Shown one piece after another: positions 1-7,829 of a DNA stretch of 46,062 bases (position 1 is the stretch's first letter; each line of letters begins with the position of its first letter). The stretch is from CAZJOD01 sp964547525 (GTDB lineage Bacteria; Bacillota; Clostridia; JAAYHZ01). Made by a program: the position numbers and the translations under genes. The notes below the pieces were generated by a model, which was not told the DNA's origin, ran no database searches, and was given only the letters and a program-made list of their open reading frames with translations. The DNA is taken from contig CAZJOD010000009.1 in NCBI GenBank assembly GCA_964547525.1, positions 1 to 46,062 on the forward strand. Direction: 5' to 3'.

Positions 1-420
1 GATGTCTTGCTTACAATTTTCCATAATATTTTTTATATCGTTTATACACTTTACATAGGATTGCATTACATTGAATTTCCATAGTATATCTTTATGGGTA
101 TCCTCGAATTTGAACGTTTTAACGCCAAATTCGTTCTTTAATGCTATCAATTTTAAAAGGACTTCACGAGCACAATCTCTTACCGACTTATTTACCATGA
201 AATCCTCTAAGATTTCAGACCGGTAAGAAATATTTTCACCGTTTGTTTGCATCACAGATAATAACTTCATACATTTAAAGGAATTTCTATCGGTATTTTT
301 GAACATATAGTTTATATCCTCAATACCCAAATCCTTTACAATATTACCTTTTAACTCATAAATCTGTTCCTTGTGACTATCTTCTTTGTATAACAGAGAC
401 GGTCTTTTTGGAATATCCAT
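1..420 (-). CDS. MutS-related protein, N-terminal part (cut by window edge)
   Basis: An open frame of 140 codons starts with ATG at 418-420 and runs off the left edge without a stop. The only ribosome-binding-like sequence is a GGGGG about 10 nt upstream. The N-terminus has SLLY, a possible FxxMxxLSVMQTN stretch, and YRSEILEDF at about residues 66-74. This last motif resembles the core-domain segment of the short MutS-like ATPases of Clostridia, where a YRxEIxxDL motif begins the helical part. The Walker ATPase region would lie outside the window. The MutS link is an inference from motif resemblance only, so an unrelated helical protein is possible. Confidence 0.45.
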   Translation of the reverse strand, partial: MDIPKRPSLLYKEDSHKEQIYELKGNIVKDLGIEDINYMFKNTDRNSFKCMKLLSVMQTNGENISYRSEILEDFMVNKSVRDCAREVLLKLIALKNEFGVKTFKFEDTHKDILWKFNVMQSYVKCINDIKNIMENCKQDI

Positions 421-732
421 ATAATCATACCCCCGTTTTTTAAATTTACTATTTCATATTGTTCTTCCGGGCGAGAAAGTGTATTTTCTATCTTGTCACT
501 TGATGAATCAGGTTGTTTTATAAAGTTGATTGTTGTGTAACTAAAAGAGTGTATATGTATATTATATTATATTTTTCGAAATATGTCATTTGTTTTCAAT
601 ATATAAATATCAAAAATTATATACTTAGCTTTAATGCAGTTTCTCAAAAATAAGACTCGTGGCTGCGTCGAGCGTCCCCGGGCCGGCGTACATTTTTAAA
701 ATCAAGTTTTAAAAATGTATTCCTATTTAATA
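421..732. other. Intergenic region with promoter area of the MutS-like gene and a repeat copy
   Basis: This AT-rich spacer separates the minus-strand MutS-like gene from the terminator of the cyclophilin gene. Its right end (about 620-732) carries the first copy of the composite repeat described separately. In 421-620 I see no convincing gene, RNA or strong promoter, only runs of A and T that could hold a weak minus-strand promoter. Confidence 0.5.
647..732 (+). repeat. 85-bp composite repeat, copy 1
   Basis: This copy is near-identical to 1487-1572: the aligned 60-base cores at 661-720 and 1501-1560 differ at only three positions. It has a GC-rich part with CGAGCGTCCCCGGG and GCCGGCGTA, followed by a perfect 13-bp stem (689-701 with 707-719, loop TCAAG). 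A degraded half of the 35-nt palindromic repeat (TTAGCTTTAATGCAGT, about 625-640) precedes it, as it does in copy 2. It is non-coding, and the stem lacks a poly-T tail, so it is not a typical terminator. Confidence 0.85.
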
Positions 733-778
733 ATAAAAAAACTTCGGATGCTTTTTTTATTAACGCTTCCGAAGTTTA
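733..778 (-). terminator. Rho-independent terminator of the cyclophilin gene
   Basis: On the minus strand an AAACTTCGGA-type stem pairs with its complement (738-748 with about 767-777) and is followed by TTTTTTTATTA. It lies about 20 bp past the cyclophilin stop codon, in the right orientation to end that transcript. Confidence 0.85.
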
Positions 779-797
779 AAACTTAATTTTGTTAATT

Positions 798-1319
798 CTA
801 TGCTTTTACAGGTTCATCGTATGTTACACCGAAGGTGTCAACGGTAACTTTTTTCATTACCTGAGGGGTATGAGGTTTATCGGTATAATCTCTTTTGGTA
901 TTGACAATTTCCAGTACATTCTCCATACCTTCTATAACTTTGCCGAATGATGCGTATTGACCGTCCAGATGAGGGGCGCTTGCAGTCATAATAAAAAACT
1001 GCGAACCTGCGGAATCAGGGTGTTGAGCTCGCGCCATTGATAACACACCGGTGTCATGTTTTAAATTGTTTTGAAAATTATTCACGGTAAACTCACCTTT
1101 AATAGTATATCCGGGACCTCCTGTTCCTCTTCCTTGTGGGCATCCGCCTTGTATCATAAAATTAGGTATTACTCTGTGAAAAATCAATCCGTTATAAAAA
1201 TTTTGATTGATCAGATAAATAAAATTATTAACGGTATTAGGAGCGATATCAGGGTATAACTCCGCTTTTATTATGCTTTTATTCTCCATTTCTATTGTAA
1301 CCAACGGGTTTTTATTCAT
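798..1319 (-). CDS. Cyclophilin-type peptidyl-prolyl cis-trans isomerase
   Basis: This is a cytoplasmic proline isomerase that speeds cis-trans isomerisation of X-Pro bonds in folding proteins. The 173-residue length is normal for a single-domain bacterial cyclophilin, and there is no signal peptide or membrane segment. The family core is intact: FHRVIPNFMIQGG at about residues 47-59 with the catalytic Arg, then GTGGPGY, LSMARA, and SAGSQFFIM with the substrate-pocket residues. The ATG start has AAAGGAAA just upstream. The gene stands alone on the minus strand, has its own terminator, and sits between two copies of the 85-bp repeat. Bacterial paralogs (PpiA, PpiB) cannot be separated here, so no symbol is given. 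Confidence 0.93.
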   Translation of the reverse strand: MNKNPLVTIEMENKSIIKAELYPDIAPNTVNNFIYLINQNFYNGLIFHRVIPNFMIQGGCPQGRGTGGPGYTIKGEFTVNNFQNNLKHDTGVLSMARAQHPDSAGSQFFIMTASAPHLDGQYASFGKVIEGMENVLEIVNTKRDYTDKPHTPQVMKKVTVDTFGVTYDEPVKA

Positions 1320-1440
1320 GATAGTTTCCTTTCTTTTCTATTTAATTTATTGAAAGTATAACACAACTTTATACATAATATAAGTATGAGCCTTATTTCT
1401 ACCTAAAAAACTTTATTTATAGGTGAAGGTATTTTACTCC

Positions 1441-1475
1441 GGTTCACTGTAAGAGAGCTATTGCAGTGAAATTAG
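1441..1475 (+). repeat. 35-nt palindromic repeat, copy 1
   Basis: GGTTCACTGTAA pairs imperfectly with TTGCAGTGAA across a short loop, giving a small hairpin. Related copies lie at 14225, 17264 (reverse), 17413 (partial), 20453 (reverse), 30052 and 38602, all between genes. Confidence 0.7.
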
Positions 1476-1486
1476 ATATAAACTTT

Positions 1487-1572
1487 AAAATAAGACCTGT
1501 GGCCGCATCGAGCGTCCCCGGGTCGGCGTACATTTTTAAAATCAAGTTTTAAAAATGTATCCTATTTAATAA
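1487..1572 (+). repeat. 85-bp composite repeat, copy 2
   Basis: Second copy of the element at 647-732, in the same orientation, with the same GC-rich block and the same 13-bp AT-rich stem with TCAAG loop. It follows palindromic repeat copy 1 by about 12 bp. Together the two look like one composite unit of roughly 130 bp, present on both sides of the cyclophilin gene. Confidence 0.85.
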
Positions 1573-1602
1573 ATTTTATTGTATAAACTATTGCCATATG
1601 AT

Positions 1603-1631
1603 TTGCATGGATATGTGTACTTTGGTATAAT
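1603..1631 (+). promoter_or_regulatory. Sigma-A-type promoter for ybaB-recR
   Basis: TTGCAT (1603-1608) and TATAAT (1626-1631) are separated by exactly 17 bp, with a TGn extension before the -10 box. It lies 46 nt before the ybaB start and is the only good promoter in this gap. Confidence 0.75.
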
Positions 1632-1677
1632 ACTATTGTTTAAACACATATAATAATATAAAAACAGGAGGAACACC

Positions 1678-2022
1678 ATGGCCAGAGGAAGAATGAATAA
1701 TATGGGCGGAGGAGCGAATATGGGCAATATTATGAAGCAAGCTCAGAAAATGCAACAGGAAATTCAACAAGCCCAAGAGGAATTAGAAGCGAAAACGTTT
1801 GATGCAACGGTAGGCGGAGGCATGGTTTCAGTTGTAGCTAACGGAAAAAAAGAAATTTTAGAAGTTAATATAGATCCTGAAGCATTAGACCCGGATGACG
1901 TAGAAATGTTACAAGATATGATAATGGCTGCCGTTAACGAAGTTTTAAGAAAAATTGAAGATGTTACACAAAACACAATGAGTAAGTTCACAGGCGGTAT
2001 GGGTTTTCCGGGAATGTTTTAA
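1678..2022 (+). CDS. ybaB: YbaB/EbfC family nucleoid-associated protein
   Basis: A small DNA-binding protein of the YbaB/EbfC family, which works as a dimer on the nucleoid and is almost always encoded next to recR. The 114-residue length fits. The N-terminus is rich in Met and Gly (MNNMGGGANMGNIMKQAQKM) and leads into a Gln-rich helix. The family core VSVVANGKKEILEVNIDPE follows at about residues 49-67, then a C-terminal helix and a Gly/Phe/Met tail. The start has AGGAGG upstream. In many bacteria dnaX comes first in this operon. Here an independent promoter lies directly upstream instead, so dnaX must be elsewhere. Confidence 0.93.
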   Translation: MARGRMNNMGGGANMGNIMKQAQKMQQEIQQAQEELEAKTFDATVGGGMVSVVANGKKEILEVNIDPEALDPDDVEMLQDMIMAAVNEVLRKIEDVTQNTMSKFTGGMGFPGMF

Positions 2023-2030
2023 GCACGATT

Positions 2031-2633
2031 ATGATAAAGTATACCTCATCCATTGAAAAGTTAATAGAGTCATTTGTTAAGCTGCCCGGAATCGGAAGGA
2101 AAACGGCACAACGGCTGGCATTTCATATCTTAGGAATGCCCCGGGAAAAAGCCGAAGAAATCGCTCAATCCATTTTGGACGCACGTCAAAAGATTGTTAC
2201 CTGTTCTATTTGCGGTGATTTGACCGATATTGATCCTTGTAGGATCTGCGGCAGTAAAGACAGGGATGCCACATTAATTTGTGTTGTGCAGGAACCCGGC
2301 GACGTAATGGCTATGGAAAGAACAGGTCAGTATTTCGGATTTTACCATGTATTGCACGGAGTTATTTCACCAATGGACGGGATCGGCCCTAATGATATAA
2401 ATCTTAAATCCTTATTTACGAGGGTAGCCGAAGCGGATATAAAGGAAGTAATTTTAGCGGTCAATCCCACTGTGGAGGGAGAAGCGACCGCTATGTACAT
2501 TTCTAAACTTATGGCACCTTTCGGTATAACCGTTTCAAGGATTGCTCATGGTATACCTGTCGGTAGCGATATTGAGTATACCGATGAGGTTACATTGGCA
2601 AAAGCTATGGAAGGAAGAAGAATTATCAGATAA
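2031..2633 (+). CDS. recR: Recombination mediator protein RecR
   Basis: RecR acts with RecO/RecF to load RecA on gapped DNA during recombinational repair. At 200 residues it has the normal length. Domains in order: helix-hairpin-helix with LPGIGRKTAQRLAFHIL (about 18-34), a C4 zinc finger with Cys58, Cys61, Cys70 and Cys73, then a Toprim domain starting near CVVQEPGD (84-91) and continuing through LAVNPTVEGEATA. It follows ybaB by 8 bp. No clear Shine-Dalgarno sequence is visible, so translation is probably coupled to ybaB. It converges with nrdG, and I see no strong terminator between them. Confidence 0.97.
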   Translation: MIKYTSSIEKLIESFVKLPGIGRKTAQRLAFHILGMPREKAEEIAQSILDARQKIVTCSICGDLTDIDPCRICGSKDRDATLICVVQEPGDVMAMERTGQYFGFYHVLHGVISPMDGIGPNDINLKSLFTRVAEADIKEVILAVNPTVEGEATAMYISKLMAPFGITVSRIAHGIPVGSDIEYTDEVTLAKAMEGRRIIR

Positions 2634-2669
2634 AATCATTACAACATATATAATATATAAAGACTCTTA

Positions 2670-3371
2670 TCAAAGACCGCGCAATTCAACTTTTTGTGCA
2701 CTTTTTTCCAGTTTATCTTTTAAAGCGTAAAATACAGTAGCCGGGTAAGGGCTTAAGTCCAACCGGGGGTCCTCCGGAAGATGTTCCGAAACAGGCTTTC
2801 TGTATTGTTGTAAAACATATTTTTTTGAACCTTTAATATATGATGCCATTACCTCCAAATCGTCAGAGGTAAGATCAGGCGACACGGTCGTACGAAATTC
2901 ATAATCAGGTGCGGAATTTATTATTAAATCAATACTTTCTTTAATTTTTTGAATGTCGGTTTCAGCGCAAACCGTATTACTATACTTTTCAAAAGGTGCT
3001 TTTATGTCCATGGCAATATAGTCCAAAAGTTTTTCATCTATAATCGACCTGAGTATTTCCGGTCGTGTTCCGTTGGTATCGAGTTTAATTAATAAGCCGG
3101 TTTCTTTTATCTTTTTTATAAAGCCTATTAAATCGGCTTGCAATGTAGGTTCTCCTCCGGAAATAACAAGGGCGTCAATCATGCTTTTTCTTTTATTGAT
3201 ATAGTCTATAATCTCTTGCTTATCAATTAAAATGTGTTCCGGGTTATCACGGATTATATCTGTATTGTGACAATAGTAACAGTTATAATTGCATCCCGGA
3301 GTAAAAAGGATTGTAGCGATCTTACCCGGATAATCAATAAGGGAAACTTTTTGCCAACCAACTATATTCAT
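2670..3371 (-). CDS. nrdG: Anaerobic ribonucleotide reductase activating protein (radical SAM)
   Basis: This enzyme uses a [4Fe-4S] cluster and S-adenosylmethionine to put the glycyl radical on NrdD. The 233-residue length is that of the longer NrdG type seen with anaerobes. The cluster motif CNYNCYYC gives Cys27, Cys31 and Cys34 (CxxxCxxC), and the SAM-binding SGGEP follows near residue 72. The start codon overlaps the nrdD stop by 4 bp (ATGA), so the pair is translationally coupled. The alternative reading as another radical-SAM activase, such as pyruvate-formate-lyase activase, is unlikely given its direct pairing with NrdD. Confidence 0.95.
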   Translation of the reverse strand: MNIVGWQKVSLIDYPGKIATILFTPGCNYNCYYCHNTDIIRDNPEHILIDKQEIIDYINKRKSMIDALVISGGEPTLQADLIGFIKKIKETGLLIKLDTNGTRPEILRSIIDEKLLDYIAMDIKAPFEKYSNTVCAETDIQKIKESIDLIINSAPDYEFRTTVSPDLTSDDLEVMASYIKGSKKYVLQQYRKPVSEHLPEDPRLDLSPYPATVFYALKDKLEKSAQKVELRGL

Positions 3372-5479
3372 TTTGTAAACCCTCCTACCGAAACCTTACC
3401 GGTGTCTTTTAAAACGAATTTTTTTCTTTCTATGTATTCTTCTTTTCTTGCTTCGTTAAAATTCTGTACAGGCCTTAAGTAACCGACAACTCTTGACCAT
3501 ACTTCGGTTTGTTCACCACATTCCGGGCAAAAAAATTGTTCCCCCTTGATGTATCCGTGGTCTTTGCAAATGCTGAAGGTAGGAGTTATGGAAATATACG
3601 GCATTTTGTATTTATTAAAAATTTTCTTGATCAGACTCTTACAAGATTCGGTATCATCGATACTTTCACCTAAATATATGTGAAGAACCGTTCCACCGGT
3701 ATAAAGAGATTGTAACTCGTCTTGCATTTTTATAGTTTCAAATATATCATCGGTATACCCTACCGGTGTTTGCGTGGAGTTGGTGTAATACGGAACACCC
3801 GAACCTGCACATATAATATCAGGATACTTCGCTTTATCCAATTTGGCAAGTCTGCAGCCTGTCCCTTCGGCCGGCGTGGCTTCAAGATTATACACGTGAC
3901 GAGTCTCCTCTTGGAAACCTCTTAGCAACTCCCTTAAATAGTGCATGATTTCAACGGAAAACTCCATGCCCTCCTGTGTGGTTATATCTTTACCACAAAA
4001 GTTTAGCAAAGCTTCATTCATTCCTATAATGCCTATTGTATTAAAATGATTGTGCCAGTATTCTCCGGTTCTTTCCTTTATATCTCTTAACATGTGTGCG
4101 GAGTAAGGATATAATCCGTTTTCAGTTTGCCGTTCTATTATTTTGCGCTTTATTTCCAAAGAAGTTTTGCCAATTTGGGCTATTCTCCACAACCTTGCTT
4201 TAAACTCACCTTTGGATTTTGATAAATAACCTATTCGAGGTAAGTTTATAGTAAATACACCTATCGATCCGGTCATAGGATTGCTGCCAAATAGGCCTCC
4301 GCCTTTTTTTCTCAATTCTTTAGTATCCAATCTTAATCTGCAGCACATTGATACCGCATCTTCCGGAGATAAATCGGAATTAATATAATTTGCGAAATAC
4401 GGGATTCCATACTTGCAGGTCATTTCGATTATCTTTTCGACAACAGGGCTGTCCCAATTAAAATCACGCGTAATATTTATTGTAGGAATAGGGAAAGTGA
4501 ATACTCTTCCAATGGCATCGCCTTGGATCATTACTTCACAAAACGCCATATTAAACATATCCGTTTCTTTTTGATATTCACCATAAGTGGTTTCGAGAAA
4601 ATGTCCTCCTATGATTACAGGTTGATCTTTCAATGTGGCCGGTATTTTTATATCCAGTGTAACATTTGAAAAAGGACATTGGAATCCTACCCTGGTTGGC
4701 ACGTTAATATTAAATATAAACTCTTGAAGTGCTTGCTTTACCTCTTCATATGATAAAGAGTCGTATCTTATAAATGGAGCGCAGTATGTGTCAAAACTCG
4801 ACCAGGCTTGTGCACCGGCTGTTTCGCCTTGGGTGGAAAAAGTCGAATTAACTATTTGTCCTAAAAATGAACGTAAATGCTTGGCCGGTTTACTCTCCAC
4901 TTTACCTGATACACCACCGAATCCGTTAAGTAATAACTGTCTTAAATCCCATCCTGCACAATATGGACCGAAAAAACCCAAATCATGAATATGACATTCA
5001 CCGTTTTCATGTGCTTCTCTGACATCGGTAGGATATATTTCATATAACCAGTACTTTTTTGTAAATGCCTCTCGCACATAATTATTTAGGCCGTTAACAC
5101 TTTTTTGTGTATTTGCGTTTTCTTTTATGTTCCAGTCTTTATCGCCTAGATATGAGCCGAACATATCAATTGTAGCTCCAATCAGAGCGTTCATTTCCCG
5201 GGCGCTTTTTCTTTTTTCTCTATAAAGAATGAAAGCTTTGGCGGTTTGAGCATGTCCGTTTTCTATAAGTATTTTTTCTACTATATCCTGCACGCTTTCA
5301 ACATCGGGAATATCACCCAATTTTTTTTCGGCTAATTCAATTACCTGTCCGGTAAGGTAACACGCCCGGTCGAAATCATCTCCACCGCAAGCGGTAGCAG
5401 CTTTAAATATAGCCCATGTTATTTTCTCCGGATGAAACGTTTCTAATCGCCCGTCTCTTTTTTTGATTTGCGAGATCAT
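3368..5479 (-). CDS. nrdD: Anaerobic (class III) ribonucleoside-triphosphate reductase
   Basis: NrdD reduces ribonucleoside triphosphates to deoxynucleotides without oxygen, using a glycyl radical installed by NrdG. The protein starts with an ATP-cone regulatory domain (about the first 95 residues), followed by the large barrel. The C-terminus has a metal-binding CKDH...CPEC group and RVVGYLRPV with the radical glycine near residue 666. I place the start at the ATG at 5477-5479 because GGAGG sits 7 nt before it. An in-frame ATG at 5506 would add 9 residues but has no ribosome binding site. The resulting 703-residue length is normal. It forms an operon with nrdG. Confidence 0.97.
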   Translation of the reverse strand: MISQIKKRDGRLETFHPEKITWAIFKAATACGGDDFDRACYLTGQVIELAEKKLGDIPDVESVQDIVEKILIENGHAQTAKAFILYREKRKSAREMNALIGATIDMFGSYLGDKDWNIKENANTQKSVNGLNNYVREAFTKKYWLYEIYPTDVREAHENGECHIHDLGFFGPYCAGWDLRQLLLNGFGGVSGKVESKPAKHLRSFLGQIVNSTFSTQGETAGAQAWSSFDTYCAPFIRYDSLSYEEVKQALQEFIFNINVPTRVGFQCPFSNVTLDIKIPATLKDQPVIIGGHFLETTYGEYQKETDMFNMAFCEVMIQGDAIGRVFTFPIPTINITRDFNWDSPVVEKIIEMTCKYGIPYFANYINSDLSPEDAVSMCCRLRLDTKELRKKGGGLFGSNPMTGSIGVFTINLPRIGYLSKSKGEFKARLWRIAQIGKTSLEIKRKIIERQTENGLYPYSAHMLRDIKERTGEYWHNHFNTIGIIGMNEALLNFCGKDITTQEGMEFSVEIMHYLRELLRGFQEETRHVYNLEATPAEGTGCRLAKLDKAKYPDIICAGSGVPYYTNSTQTPVGYTDDIFETIKMQDELQSLYTGGTVLHIYLGESIDDTESCKSLIKKIFNKYKMPYISITPTFSICKDHGYIKGEQFFCPECGEQTEVWSRVVGYLRPVQNFNEARKEEYIERKKFVLKDTGKVSVGGFTK

Positions 5480-5634
5480 CTTATGTCCTCCGTTTACCGA
5501 ACTCATTTTTGTATCGGTTTATATTATTTTGTCACAATTACACTTTTTTTGTCGCCAAATTTAATCTAAGAAACGCCTGAATATCCGATTTAAGCCTTTA
5601 AAAACAGATATAATGTAATGTAAAACGTAAAACC

Positions 5635-5663
5635 ATTATATACCTCATAATTAGAAAATTCAA
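5635..5663 (-). promoter_or_regulatory. Candidate nrdD promoter
   Basis: Read on the minus strand: TTGAAT (5658-5663), 17 bp, TATAAT (5635-5640). It lies about 155 nt before the chosen nrdD start. An ACAATATGTTGT palindrome-like stretch touches the -35 box and could be an operator, but I cannot match it firmly to the NrdR box. Confidence 0.5.
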
Positions 5664-5818
5664 CAACATATTGTATATAAGTGCTAAACTAAAAAGAGAT
5701 TGTACTATTTATTGTATGTCTGATACTGCCGTAATACTCTTTTTCCGGTGAAATCATATTTTTATTATTAACAAACCGATAATACCAAAGCTTATTACTT
5801 ACCATGTATCTTTTTTTA

Positions 5819-5847
5819 TTGTTTTTTAAACTTTTGTATGTTAGAAT
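5819..5847 (+). promoter_or_regulatory. Candidate promoter of the E2-E3-E1 cluster
   Basis: TTGTTT (5819-5824) and TAGAAT (5842-5847) are 17 bp apart, about 80 nt before the GTG start of the E2 gene. Both boxes are imperfect, so this is tentative. Confidence 0.4.
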
Positions 5848-5929
5848 ATAACATGGAATGTAAGAAAACAACACTAAACGAACAATTTTTTATAATAAAA
5901 AATAAAATTTTGCCAAGGAGGTAATTAAC

Positions 5930-7282
5930 GTGGCGTCGGTGATTATTATGCCCAGGCAGGGAAACACTGTAGAAAGCTGTATTGTATCCAAGTGGCATGT
6001 TAAAAAGGGAGATCAGGTAAAGATAGGTGATATTCTTTTCACCTATGAAACGGATAAGGCGACATTCGATGCGGAATCAACAGAATCAGGCACTGTTTTG
6101 GAAATATTCCATGAAGAGGGAGATGACATTCCTGTACTTTCAAACATGTGTGTTATAGGACAACCGGGAGAGGATATTTCGACTTTTATTCCCGGAGCTT
6201 TGGAACAAGACAATAAAGTTAATATAGTCGAACAATCTGTGCAAAAACCGGAATCTGTACAAAATGAACCTGTGAATGCTACAGCAGTTGAAAGACGAGG
6301 AATATCACCAAGAGCAAGAAACTTAGCTGAAAAAACAGGAGCGGACTTGACAAAAGTTGTTCCCGGGGGACCCCACGGAAGAATAATAGAACAAGATGTC
6401 CGGGTTTTAATTGACAAAGGTGCATTGGTTACTAAAGCGGTTCAAAATGAAACAATAAACGACCGGATCTCGGGGACGGGTATAGGAGGACGTATAACAT
6501 CAGCCGATATGGAACAGAAGGCAAAAGAGCCTGTTAAAACTGAAACCGATGTGATAAAACCCTCTCAATCGGTTGTTGACACCGGTAAAGATTATATCGA
6601 AGAGCCTTTAACAAACATTAGAAAAATCATAGGGAAGGCGATGCATAAGTCGTTATCCGAAATGGCACAATTGACACTGAACTCTTCATTTAATGCCAAA
6701 TCCATTATGGACTTTAGAAAAAAAATAAAAGAAACTAAGTCTGTGTCGGAGTTGGCTAATATAACACTAAACGATATAATATTGTACGCGGTTTCAAGAA
6801 CAATAAAAAAACACAAATCCCTTAATGCTCATTATACAGGTACGACCATGAAATACTTTAATGGAGTCCATTTGGGAATGGCGGTCGATACCGAAAGAGG
6901 ATTAATGGTTCCGGTTATTTTCAACGCCGATAAAAAATCTTTAAATCAATTGGCAATAGAATCTAAAAAGCTTGCCGAGGCTTGCAAATCCGGTACTATA
7001 AACCCGGATCTGCTGCAAGGAGGTACATTTACCGTTACTAATCTCGGAGGTTTAGGTATAGAATCATTTACACCTGTTATAAATCCTCCCCAAACAGCTA
7101 TTTTGGGAGTTAACAATATTGTAGACAGACCGGTTTATACACCCGGTGGAATATCGTTATATCCTGCTATGGGACTGTCTTTAACTTTTGATCACAGGGC
7201 GGTTGACGGAGCTCCGGCCGCTAAGTTTTTAAAAGAGTTAGGTGATGCTTTGGAAAACTTCGAGTTGCTGTTAGCGATATAA
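5930..7282 (+). CDS. Dihydrolipoamide acyltransferase (E2) of a 2-oxoacid dehydrogenase complex
   Basis: E2 forms the core of the complex and passes the acyl group from its lipoyl arm to CoA. The 450 residues hold one lipoyl domain (about 1-78) with the ETDKATF motif and lipoyl Lys43, a linker, a peripheral-subunit-binding domain (about 122-160, ISPRARNLAEKTGADL), a short second GTGIGGRITSADM remnant (about 182-194), and the catalytic domain from about 225. DHRAVDG places the catalytic His at 422 and Asp at 426. The start is GTG at 5930, supported by AAGGAGG 8 nt upstream. E3 follows after 13 bp. The acyl substrate (pyruvate, acetoin-derived or branched) cannot be told from the sequence. Confidence 0.93.
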   Translation: MASVIIMPRQGNTVESCIVSKWHVKKGDQVKIGDILFTYETDKATFDAESTESGTVLEIFHEEGDDIPVLSNMCVIGQPGEDISTFIPGALEQDNKVNIVEQSVQKPESVQNEPVNATAVERRGISPRARNLAEKTGADLTKVVPGGPHGRIIEQDVRVLIDKGALVTKAVQNETINDRISGTGIGGRITSADMEQKAKEPVKTETDVIKPSQSVVDTGKDYIEEPLTNIRKIIGKAMHKSLSEMAQLTLNSSFNAKSIMDFRKKIKETKSVSELANITLNDIILYAVSRTIKKHKSLNAHYTGTTMKYFNGVHLGMAVDTERGLMVPVIFNADKKSLNQLAIESKKLAEACKSGTINPDLLQGGTFTVTNLGGLGIESFTPVINPPQTAILGVNNIVDRPVYTPGGISLYPAMGLSLTFDHRAVDGAPAAKFLKELGDALENFELLLAI

Positions 7283-7295
7283 GGAGGCGGGTTTA

Positions 7296-7829
7296 ATGAT
7301 ATATGATCTTATTGTAATCGGAGGCGGACCCGGGGGTTATTTAGCCGCAGAGAGAGCGGGGGCTGCCGGGCTGAAAGTTTTATGTATTGAAAAAGGTAAT
7401 CTCGGAGGAGTGTGTTTGAATGAAGGATGCATACCGTCAAAAGCTCTTTTACACTCGGCTAAATTGTTGGATTATGCGAAATCCGGAGATAAATATGGTG
7501 TTTATGTAAAAGATGTGGTTTTTGATCATCAAAAAGTGATTAAGCGAAAGGAAAAAACAGTTCGCACACTGGTTGCCGGAGTTAAAGCCAAATTAAAGCA
7601 AAATAATGTGGATGTAGTAACCGAAGCTGCATATTTAAAAGGAAGAAATGCCGACGGGTTTACAGTATCGGCCGGTCAAAACGAATATACCGCTAAGCGA
7701 CTTGTTATAGCAACCGGTTCAAGTCCGATTATACCACCCATACCGGGGCTGCAAGACGGTTTATCTTCAGGGTTTGTTTTAACAAATAAAGAAATTCTGG
7801 ATTTGCAGGAGATACCCAATCATTGGTAG
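7296..7829 (+). CDS. lpdA: Dihydrolipoamide dehydrogenase (E3), N-terminal part, frameshifted
   Basis: This 177-residue frame is the FAD-binding half of E3, the flavoprotein that reoxidises the lipoyl arm of E2 and makes NADH. It shows the GGGPGG dinucleotide-binding motif (residues 9-14), the redox disulfide in GGVCLNEGCIPSK (Cys40, Cys45), and ATGSSPIIPPIPG. It stops early at 7827-7829, directly where the NAD domain should begin. The next frame, starting at 7823, continues the protein without any missing residue. One T seems to be lost in CATTGG (expected CATTTGG, giving His-Leu-Val-Val). Either this is a sequencing error or the gene carries a real frameshift. The ribosome binding site is AAGGAGG. 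Confidence 0.85.
   Translation: MIYDLIVIGGGPGGYLAAERAGAAGLKVLCIEKGNLGGVCLNEGCIPSKALLHSAKLLDYAKSGDKYGVYVKDVVFDHQKVIKRKEKTVRTLVAGVKAKLKQNNVDVVTEAAYLKGRNADGFTVSAGQNEYTAKRLVIATGSSPIIPPIPGLQDGLSSGFVLTNKEILDLQEIPNHW

Larger units (their letters stand above)
1320..1677. other. Divergent intergenic region between cyclophilin gene and ybaB
   Basis: From left to right it holds the upstream region of the cyclophilin gene, a palindromic repeat (1441-1475), the second 85-bp repeat (1487-1572), and the ybaB promoter (1603-1631) with a 46-nt leader. I see no gene in it. Confidence 0.7.
5480..5929. other. Divergent intergenic region between nrdD and the oxoacid dehydrogenase cluster
   Basis: About 450 bp, strongly AT-rich. 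It holds a minus-strand promoter for nrdD (5635-5663), a long nrdD leader of some 150 nt, and a candidate plus-strand promoter for the E2 gene (5819-5847). Short open frames on the minus strand here have no ribosome binding site and no recognisable content. Confidence 0.6.

Noticed and set aside
5663..5680. Possible NrdR box before nrdD
   Set aside because: ACAATATGTTGT is only loosely like the NrdR consensus and I found no second box at the usual spacing.
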